Source: Marinobacter zhejiangensis | GTDB taxonomy: Bacteria; Pseudomonadota; Gammaproteobacteria; Pseudomonadales; Oleiphilaceae | Direction: 5' to 3' | DNA: 64,000 nt | NCBI RefSeq assembly: GCF_900114775.1 | Contig: NZ_FOUE01000001.1 | Span: 930,001-994,000 of the forward strand | Shown here: positions 58,335-64,000 of the stretch, one piece after another | How positions within the stretch are numbered: position 1 is the stretch's first letter | Layout: each line of letters opens with the position of its first letter | Made by a program: the position numbers and the translations under genes | The notes under the pieces: model-generated | The model's database searches: none | Told to the model about the DNA's origin: nothing | What the model saw: the letters and a program-made list of their open reading frames with translations, nothing else

Positions 58335-58495
58335 GGATGTGAAAACGCTGGCGCAACAATGTCATTCAATGGATTCAAAGGATGACAATTTATTACAAAT
58401 CACTGTCTTTAAAGGGTTTGCGCGGCTACCGCTCGGGGGGCATAGTTGCGATATATGGATGAACGAGTACAGATGTACAAAAAAGGTGACTGACG

Positions 58496-58726
58496 ATGAA
58501 ATTGACAAGTGTTCGTAATGCGACAACCAAGGCCTTTGTTAAAGCGCAACTGGCGATGACTTCTCCGAAGCAACAGAAAGGCGCGACTGCGCTGGAGTAC
58601 ATTGTGCTGGCAGCGGCCATTATCATTGTCGTGGGTGTGCTGGCTAGTGACGCTGGTGGGCTCAAAACTGCAATGTCAGACGCCTTCACCGGCTTGTTTG
58701 ATAGCGCCGAAAACGCAGGCCAGTAA
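58496..58726 (+). CDS. flp: Flp-family type IVb pilin
   Basis: 76 residues. A basic leader ends at QKG, with cleavage before ATALEYIVLAAAIIIVVGVL: the +5 Glu and Tyr of Flp pilins are present. AGGTG precedes the ATG by 8 bp. The mature pilin of about 48 residues would form the tight-adherence fibre. It is the first gene of a tad operon, followed 26 bp later by a TadE-like minor pilin. The pre-pilin peptidase TadV is not visible here. Confidence 0.94.
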   Translation: MKLTSVRNATTKAFVKAQLAMTSPKQQKGATALEYIVLAAAIIIVVGVLASDAGGLKTAMSDAFTGLFDSAENAGQ

Positions 58727-58752
58727 GCCCCTTTCAAGGCAGTAGGTTGTCG

Positions 58753-59232
58753 ATGATGACTGGTTGGAAAGTGGCAGTTTCTCAGCAAAATCGCCAGCGG
58801 GGGGCTGTTGCCCTGGAATTCCTGATGCTGTTCCCGCTGGTGGTGGCGATGCTCTATGCCGCTGCAACCTACGGTGTGCTGTTTTTCAGCAAGTATCGGA
58901 TGCAGGATGCGGTGGACCAGGCGGTGACCAGTGCCATGACGATTGACCGCAGGGCCTACTCCAGCGCGGACTTGGGCAATGCCGTTGTGACCTTGTCCTC
59001 CGCTACACTGGCGACCATGATCGATGGCCTGCCTGAGGGTGTGGCGGCGGGCGTGGATAGCAGTACGACCCAGTGTGGGATGGTGGCCAGTGGCGGGGTT
59101 GACCTGCTGCAGTGCCGTATCACGGTAAACAGTGGCGAGCACCCGATTGTACCGACCCTGAGTTTTGGCTTCCTGGGGGCGTTTCCACCACTCCCGGATA
59201 CGCTGAGTGTCCAATCGGTGATTGCCATCTGA
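58753..59232 (+). CDS. tadE: TadE-like pseudopilin
   Basis: Start at the ATG at 58753 (or 58756); 159 residues. Pilin-like N-terminus QRGAVALEFLMLFPLVVAML with cleavage after Gly and the +5 Glu, one membrane helix, then a polar domain with two Cys (TTQCGMV and LLQCRIT) that may form a disulfide. TadE/F are minor pseudopilins needed for Flp assembly. It lies between flp and cpaB in the tad operon. Confidence 0.88.
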   Translation: MMTGWKVAVSQQNRQRGAVALEFLMLFPLVVAMLYAAATYGVLFFSKYRMQDAVDQAVTSAMTIDRRAYSSADLGNAVVTLSSATLATMIDGLPEGVAAGVDSSTTQCGMVASGGVDLLQCRITVNSGEHPIVPTLSFGFLGAFPPLPDTLSVQSVIAI

Positions 59233-59289
59233 CGGCACAGGCCGTCTCTGTCTGGTCTTAGACGTTGATTGCAGGGAGCAGTGACAAGT

Positions 59290-60165
59290 ATGAATTCCAG
59301 GTTGTTGTTCGCGTTGCCGGCGCTGGCCCTTGCGTTGATAGCGGTCGTTCTGGCCATCATTGGTTTCATGCGAGCCCCGGCGCCAGTATCCAGTCCCGGC
59401 TCCGGTTTATCACCCGTGGCCGCTCCGGCGGAGCCACAGCCCGCTGCACCGCCCCGTCACGAATACCTGGTGGCGACGGTGGCCATGTCCCCAGGCGATG
59501 AGCTGGATGCCGAGCATTTCCAGAGCATCAGTTCAGACACGCCGATCGAGGGTGCCATTCCCGCGGATGCTGTGACGTTTGGTCAGCCCTTGGCGGCGAT
59601 GATTCAGGCCGGGGAGCTGTTGCGCCAGGAACAGATGGAGCCCAGCAGCCTGGTGCGGTCGCTGCTCAAGCCCGGGACCCAGGCGATTGCGATACCGGTG
59701 AATGATGTGTCTGGCGTGGGCGGTTTGCTGAAGCCGGGTGACGAGGTCAACGTCTATGCCTCCTTCGATCGTTCAGACAAAAATGAACCGGCTGCGTTGA
59801 CGGTGTTGCGGAACGTCGTGGTCATCGCCGTTAAAGGCGTCGCCTATTCCGGCGAAGGGGTCAGTGAGGACGAGCGACGTCGTAATGCCTCGGTTGTGCT
59901 GGCGGTGCCGGATGATCATGTCGCGGCACTGTTGCTGGCGTCCAACGAAGGTGATGTTCGCCTGGCTGCCCTGGCCGGGGCGGAGAGCGACGCCCAACCG
60001 GCGACGGCCCAGGCCATCGTCGATGCGAATAACCCCGATCCCACCTACCTCAACGATCTGTTCCCGACGCCCCCTCCGCCGCCGCGAGCGGCGCCAAGCC
60101 GGCCGGCCGGCAGTCGCGTTCAGGTGTTTGAAGGGGCTGAGCAAAGGAGTGTCTATGTACGCTAA
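59290..60165 (+). CDS. cpaB: Flp pilus assembly protein CpaB/RcpC
   Basis: ATG at 59290; 291 residues. An N-terminal membrane helix (RLLFALPALALALIAVVLAI) is followed by a periplasmic part with two SAF-like beta domains (HEYLVATVAMSPGDELDAEH and GTQAIAIPVNDVSGVGGLLK) that bind the cell wall or secretin, then a Pro-rich tail (TPPPPPRAAPS). It helps secretin assembly. It overlaps cpaC by 11 bp. Confidence 0.92.
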   Translation: MNSRLLFALPALALALIAVVLAIIGFMRAPAPVSSPGSGLSPVAAPAEPQPAAPPRHEYLVATVAMSPGDELDAEHFQSISSDTPIEGAIPADAVTFGQPLAAMIQAGELLRQEQMEPSSLVRSLLKPGTQAIAIPVNDVSGVGGLLKPGDEVNVYASFDRSDKNEPAALTVLRNVVVIAVKGVAYSGEGVSEDERRRNASVVLAVPDDHVAALLLASNEGDVRLAALAGAESDAQPATAQAIVDANNPDPTYLNDLFPTPPPPPRAAPSRPAGSRVQVFEGAEQRSVYVR

Positions 60166-61324
60166 CGCCATTGGCCGTGTGTTGTCGGTCGTAGTCCTGT
60201 TGTGTTGGTGCGCAGCAGCCCAGGCGATCAGCGAGGGCGCCCCGTTGGCCCTGAGCAAGGGTGAGCAGAAAGTGCTGTCATTCCCCCAGCCACTGACCAA
60301 GGTGGCGATGTCCGATCCTGCGACAGCTGCGGTCTCGGTATCCGGGGACCGTGAACTGATTGTAACGGCCCTTGAGGAAGGTGTTGCGGTGTTGTCGGTC
60401 TGGCAGCGCGGCAGCGACCAGCCGCTGCGTGCGCCGGTAGTCATTGCGCCGACTCTTGGTGACACCATGCCGTTCGGCACCCAGGTTCAGACCGATATCC
60501 GTATTGTCGAAGTCAACCGTAGCCGGTTGAATTCCCTCGGCTTCTATTATGCTCGTCTGTTTGATGGTGGTAACTCGGCGGTCGGTGTGGCTCCGCCAGG
60601 CCAGGGCTTCCGCGGCTTCCCCGGACCGGGTGCCGCGCTGGCGCCGCTGTCCAGCGATGGCTTCAACCTGTTCAGCCTCGGCGCCAACTCGCTGACGATC
60701 ATCAATGCACTGGAGTCGGGTGGTTTTGCCTACACCCTGGCCCAGCCATCGTTGACCAGCCTCAGTGGTCAGTCGGCAACGTTCCTGTCCGGGGGCGAGT
60801 TCCCGGTTCCAGTGGCCAATGACAACGACTCCGTCAAAATCGAATTCAAGGACTTCGGTATCAGCCTAAGCCTGACCCCAACGGTGGTCAGTGAGCAGCA
60901 GATCATCGTCAGGGTGGCACCGGAAGTCAGCGAGCTCGACTTCAGTAGCGGCGTTGAAACTGGTGGTGTCGCAGTACCTGGTCTGCGGGTTCGGCGAACC
61001 GAAACCACGGTGTCGATGGGCCCCGGCGAGACCTTCATTATCAGTGGTCTGGTGAGCCGCAATACCATCAACAACAGTGATCGCATCCCGGGGCTGGGTA
61101 ACATTCCCATTCTTGGTGCCCTGTTCCGCTCAGACCGCATCGCCCAGGAAGATAAAGAGCTGATTATGGTGGTGACACCGCACATCGTGTCGCCCTTCGG
61201 AGCCGACCAGCAGGCCCCGGCCAACATCGGTGCGGAGTATCACAACAGCAGTATCAGGTGGCTTGATATGGCGACTGGCTCAGCCAGTGGCTCCGAGCCG
61301 GTCAAGCACGGACTGAGTTGGTAA
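60155..61324 (+). CDS. cpaC: Type IVb pilus secretin CpaC/RcpA
   Basis: ATG at 60155 with AAAGGAG 7 bp upstream; 389 residues, short for the family. Signal peptide (RVLSVVVLLCWCAAAQA), BON/N-terminal domain (KVAMSDPATAAVSV), then the secretin domain: ALESGGFAYTLAQPSLTSLS, SATFLSGGEFPVPV, VRRTETTVSMGPGETFIISGL and IPGLGNIPILGALFRS. It forms the outer-membrane gate for the Flp pilus. Confidence 0.94.
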   Translation: MYANAIGRVLSVVVLLCWCAAAQAISEGAPLALSKGEQKVLSFPQPLTKVAMSDPATAAVSVSGDRELIVTALEEGVAVLSVWQRGSDQPLRAPVVIAPTLGDTMPFGTQVQTDIRIVEVNRSRLNSLGFYYARLFDGGNSAVGVAPPGQGFRGFPGPGAALAPLSSDGFNLFSLGANSLTIINALESGGFAYTLAQPSLTSLSGQSATFLSGGEFPVPVANDNDSVKIEFKDFGISLSLTPTVVSEQQIIVRVAPEVSELDFSSGVETGGVAVPGLRVRRTETTVSMGPGETFIISGLVSRNTINNSDRIPGLGNIPILGALFRSDRIAQEDKELIMVVTPHIVSPFGADQQAPANIGAEYHNSSIRWLDMATGSASGSEPVKHGLSW

Positions 61325-61327
61325 GCT

Positions 61328-62530
61328 ATGGAAAACCAGGACATTATCGTTTGTGTTGCCGACGACCTGGGGCTTCGGGTCTGGCTGGAGCGGACGCTGG
61401 ATGGCGCTTGGCCCATCGAATTCGTTGCCAGTTCCGACCTGAACCGGGTCATCAAAATGGTGGAGGCTACCCACAGCTGCCTGGTCTTTGTGACCTTCGA
61501 CGAGGCCCAGCCGGACCGGTCGCTGCGGGTGATCAGTGCGCTGGTCAAATCCTACCCCAGCCTGAACGTGGTCACCCTGGCCAAACGGGTGACTCAGGAA
61601 CAGTTACTGAAATCCATGCGGGCGGGCGCCCGGGATTGCTTCCTGTCCGACAGCGACACCGAGGAAATGCGCGCCCAGGTCAAGGCCCTGCTGACCCGCG
61701 AGAAAGCACCGGCCGCCAGTCAGGGCAAGGCCAGCGCCCCCAGTCACCGTGCGGTAGTGAACCTGTTGACCGGTGTCAGTTCAACCGTCGACACCCGCTT
61801 TGTGACCCAAAGCTACGCCTTTGCTGCGGCCAAACGTCATCCCGGCAAACGGATCCTGGCGATTGACACCGCGGCGACGGAACGCCACGTGTTCTACCTG
61901 GATTCCAACAACCGGCTGACCCTGAATGATCTGCTGGTGAGCTCCGATACCCTCGATGAAACCCTGGTGGATACCGCCCTGGAAGAGTATGTGCCAGGGT
62001 TACGGATGCTGGCCGGCAACCTGCCACTGAAAAGTCTGACCGAAGAGCGGAGCACCGATCTGTTCATCGCGTTCAGCCAGTTGATGCAGATGTTTGACTC
62101 CATTGTGATCAACGTTGACCCGCTGCTGGCGGACTTCTGGATCAAGGTCATCGGGTTGCAGGTCTCCAACCTGGTTATGACCATTCATCCGGTGGTGGAG
62201 CAGGCGCACCTGGCCCGGGAAAAACTCCAGTCCTGGGACGCGGAACTGTCGGAGCGGTGTAACCGGCTGTTGCTGGTGGATGGCTATGAGGACAAGGTGC
62301 CCCCCGGGCTCGACCAGCTGGAAAGCGCCGTCGGCGTGCCGTCTCTGGGCGCCCTGCCTCTGGACTGGGCCAACCGTCTGTTGGCGATGAACGCGGGTAT
62401 CCCGGTGCACACCCTGCCACGGCGCTCGGCCTTCAACCGCAAGTTTGAAAGCCTGTTGAAACGGGCGGATGAACAGCGAGCGGCGCAGCGCAAGCAGACA
62501 CGTTCGAAAGAAGCCCAGGGGCGGGCCTGA
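61328..62530 (+). CDS. tadZ: TadZ/CpaE-like protein with degenerate P-loop
   Basis: 400 residues. The N-terminal receiver-like domain (about 1-115, IVCVADDLGLRVWLERTLDG, LVFVTFDEAQPD) is followed by a MinD/ParA-like ATPase fold (about 138-380, RILAIDTAATERHVFYLDSN, FDSIVINVDPLLADFW). The usual deviant Walker A (KGGxGxT) is replaced by VVNLLTGVSSTVDTRF, so ATP binding may be lost. TadZ places the pilus machine at the pole. Lies between the secretin and tadA. Confidence 0.9.
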   Translation: MENQDIIVCVADDLGLRVWLERTLDGAWPIEFVASSDLNRVIKMVEATHSCLVFVTFDEAQPDRSLRVISALVKSYPSLNVVTLAKRVTQEQLLKSMRAGARDCFLSDSDTEEMRAQVKALLTREKAPAASQGKASAPSHRAVVNLLTGVSSTVDTRFVTQSYAFAAAKRHPGKRILAIDTAATERHVFYLDSNNRLTLNDLLVSSDTLDETLVDTALEEYVPGLRMLAGNLPLKSLTEERSTDLFIAFSQLMQMFDSIVINVDPLLADFWIKVIGLQVSNLVMTIHPVVEQAHLAREKLQSWDAELSERCNRLLLVDGYEDKVPPGLDQLESAVGVPSLGALPLDWANRLLAMNAGIPVHTLPRRSAFNRKFESLLKRADEQRAAQRKQTRSKEAQGRA

Positions 62531-62544
62531 GGGAGGGATGACCG

Positions 62545-63723
62545 TTGGCTCGAATTGACCCGGAATTTCAGGAACTGAAAAAGCGCGTCCACTATTTTCT
62601 GGTGGAGCGGCTGGATGAAGAAGGCATTGAGGTTGGCAAGATCCATCGCGACGCGCTGTTCGATTTTGTCGAGACCAACATCACCGGGTTTATCAGTCTG
62701 CACCGGGTGCCTTTGTCCACCAACGACCTTACCAGCCTGGTTCGGGAGCTGTTTGATGAAGTAACCGGGTTTGGCCCGTTGGAGCCGTTGCTGGCCGACG
62801 AACGGGTCAACGATATTCTGGTGAACGGCCCGGAAGACGTCTTTGTCGAGATTTCCGGTGTCCTGCAGCGCGCCAATACCCGTTTTATTGATGATGACCA
62901 TGTGACTCGGGTGATCCGCCGAATCATATCGCCCCTCGGGCGACGGCTGGACGAAGCGAGTCCGATGGTGGATGCCCGGCTGCCGGACGGTTCGCGGGTC
63001 AACGCCATCATCCCGCCCATTGCATTGGACGGACCCTCCATCAGTATCCGGAAGTTCACCCAGAACCACCTGACCGCCAATGACCTGGTCAACAGTGGGT
63101 CGATGACGCCGGAATGCCTGTCTTTGCTGATCAAGGCGGTGGAATCGCGGCGAAATATCCTGGTCAGTGGCGGTACCGGTACCGGTAAAACCACCATCCT
63201 TAACCTGCTCAGCCAATACGTTCCTCGTGATGAACGGGTGGTGACCATTGAGGATTCCGCCGAACTGGCCCTCAACCACCCCCATGTGGTGCGCCTGGAA
63301 ACCCGTCCGGCGAACACCGAAGGCAGCGGCCGGATCAGTGCCCGGGAGCTGGTTATCAATGCACTGCGGATGCGTCCGGACCGGATCGTTCTGGGCGAGG
63401 TTCGTTCCGGTGAAATTATTGAATTGCTCCAGGCCATGAACACCGGCCATGAGGGGTCGATGAGTACCATCCACTCCAATACCGCCCGGGATGCCATCAT
63501 CCGTATTGAGACGCTGCTGGCGGTCAACGGTTACGACGCTGGGGAGCGGGCCATCGGGCGGCTGATCGGTTCCTCCCTCGACCTCATCGTCCAGTTGGTC
63601 CGGTTGCCCAATGGCCGCCGCTACATCAGTGAAGTGGTGGCCATGAAGCCAACCCCGGATAATCCCTGCGATATGGAATACCTGTACCGGAGCGACCTCA
63701 ATGAGCAGTCTGGGCTGGTATAA
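62545..63723 (+). CDS. tadA: Tad pilus assembly ATPase TadA/CpaF
   Basis: TTG start with GGGAGGG upstream; 392 residues. Type II/IV secretion ATPase: DEVTGFGPLEPLLADERVND, Walker A VSGGTGTGKTTILNLL, Asp box TIEDSAELALNHPHVVRLET, Walker B DRIVLGEVRSGEIIELLQAM and the His box NTGHEGSMSTIHSN. It powers Flp extrusion from the cytoplasmic side. Overlaps tadB by 23 bp. Confidence 0.95.
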   Translation: MARIDPEFQELKKRVHYFLVERLDEEGIEVGKIHRDALFDFVETNITGFISLHRVPLSTNDLTSLVRELFDEVTGFGPLEPLLADERVNDILVNGPEDVFVEISGVLQRANTRFIDDDHVTRVIRRIISPLGRRLDEASPMVDARLPDGSRVNAIIPPIALDGPSISIRKFTQNHLTANDLVNSGSMTPECLSLLIKAVESRRNILVSGGTGTGKTTILNLLSQYVPRDERVVTIEDSAELALNHPHVVRLETRPANTEGSGRISARELVINALRMRPDRIVLGEVRSGEIIELLQAMNTGHEGSMSTIHSNTARDAIIRIETLLAVNGYDAGERAIGRLIGSSLDLIVQLVRLPNGRRYISEVVAMKPTPDNPCDMEYLYRSDLNEQSGLV

Positions 63724-64000
63724 GCTGGCGTTGCTGGCCGCCCTGACTGCTTTGTTGCTGTTGGGTGGGCAGATGCTATGGCACTGGCTGCAGTCGCGGC
63801 GGGCGCTGGCGCAGCGGGTACAGGGCCGGTTGACGCCGACCCAGGAACTGGGAACGAGCAACGTTGCCCGGGTAAGGCTGGGGCCGCTGGAAAAGTTTCT
63901 GGTTCAGGCCGACATCAACCTGTCTCCCCGTAAAGCGCTGATGGTTGTACTGGTAACGCTGATCGCGGTGTTCCTGGTCGCAGTGTTTAAGGGTGCCGTT
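63701..64000 (+). CDS. tadB: Tad inner-membrane platform protein TadB, start only
   Basis: ATG at 63701 overlapping tadA by 23 bp; open to the window edge (100 residues seen). First membrane helix WYKLALLAALTALLLLGGQM, a basic linker (RALAQRVQGRLTP), then GPLEKFLVQADINLSPRKAL with a second hydrophobic run, as in TadB/CpaG of the T2SS F family. Truncated by the end of the sequence. Confidence 0.88.
   Translation, partial: MSSLGWYKLALLAALTALLLLGGQMLWHWLQSRRALAQRVQGRLTPTQELGTSNVARVRLGPLEKFLVQADINLSPRKALMVVLVTLIAVFLVAVFKGAV

Noticed and set aside
62284..63861. 525-codon minus-strand frame opposite tadZ/tadA
   Set aside because: Crosses three coupled tad genes on the opposite strand and has no recognisable domain.
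1..64000. CRISPR arrays and tRNA/rRNA genes
   Set aside because: I saw no regularly spaced direct repeats of CRISPR type and no cloverleaf or rRNA signature. The 21-bp-spaced array at 34.0 kb is too short and palindromic, and is better read as an operator.

Overview
The window is about 60% G+C, densely coded and looks like the chromosome of a marine gammaproteobacterium. A Marinobacter-like organism fits best: a PomAB-type motor pair, a Flp/Tad pilus locus, a PEP-CTERM protein, RND efflux, and the salvage and late steps of B12 synthesis all occur together. The genus is an inference from gene content and style, not from a search.

Layout. 1-4.7 kb: the end of a sensor kinase, a fused MsrA-MsrB repair enzyme, then small poorly known genes (a minimal HExxH protein, an HhH-like protein, a DUF2071 protein and two membrane proteins). 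4.7-13.9 kb: a DEDDh exonuclease with a cNMP/CBS/DUF294 nucleotidyltransferase-like protein, an M19-like lipoprotein dipeptidase, cobU, an outer-membrane protein and an alkyl-sulfatase-like MBL enzyme. 13.9-14.2 kb holds no gene but two inverted copies of a structured repeat. 14.2-30.5 kb: the B12 region. cobC-cobT diverge from cbiB-cobD. A cobalamin riboswitch then leads one long operon: btuB, an apparently exported CobN-like chelatase, btuFCD, cobB, cobO and cobQ. 30.5-34.1 kb: an accessory islet, partly AT-rich, between cobQ and cobS. It carries a deleted rhodanese gene, a GST, orphan ORFs, ccdA with a truncated ccdB, and a wHTH-MNT/HEPN pair preceded by four phased operators.

34.9-40.3 kb: an ArnT-like GT39 protein, a VTT membrane protein and a GT2 enzyme, followed by a PmrAB/QseBC-like two-component system. 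40.5-44.8 kb: a divergent operon of thermostable-hemolysin-family protein, acyl-adenylating ligase fused in frame to a heme-oxygenase-like diiron oxidase, SDR and TPR protein. Three PmrA-box-like sequences (CTTAA-type direct repeats with 5-nt gaps) sit in front of the GT operon and in the regulator/hemolysin intergenic region. This suggests one envelope-stress regulon containing an uncharacterised lipid or metabolite pathway, the best candidate here for something new.

44.9-57.9 kb: a CbiM-like permease, a PAS-GGDEF-EAL protein, a small K+ channel, an RND efflux pair, amtB behind a clear sigma-54 promoter, pomAB, a YkvA-like protein, a short fructosamine-kinase-like protein, and a PEP-CTERM protein that also has a sigma-54 promoter. 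58.5-64 kb: a Flp/Tad pilus operon (flp, tadE, cpaB, cpaC, tadZ, tadA, start of tadB) that runs off the window.

How the parts work together. BtuB, BtuFCD, CobO, CobQ, CbiB, CobD, CobU, CobT, CobS and CobC cover corrinoid uptake, adenosylation and nucleotide-loop assembly, and the riboswitch gives B12 feedback. No corrin-ring genes are visible. CobN therefore lacks its usual ATPase partners in this window, and its signal peptide and paired cysteines point to an exported role.
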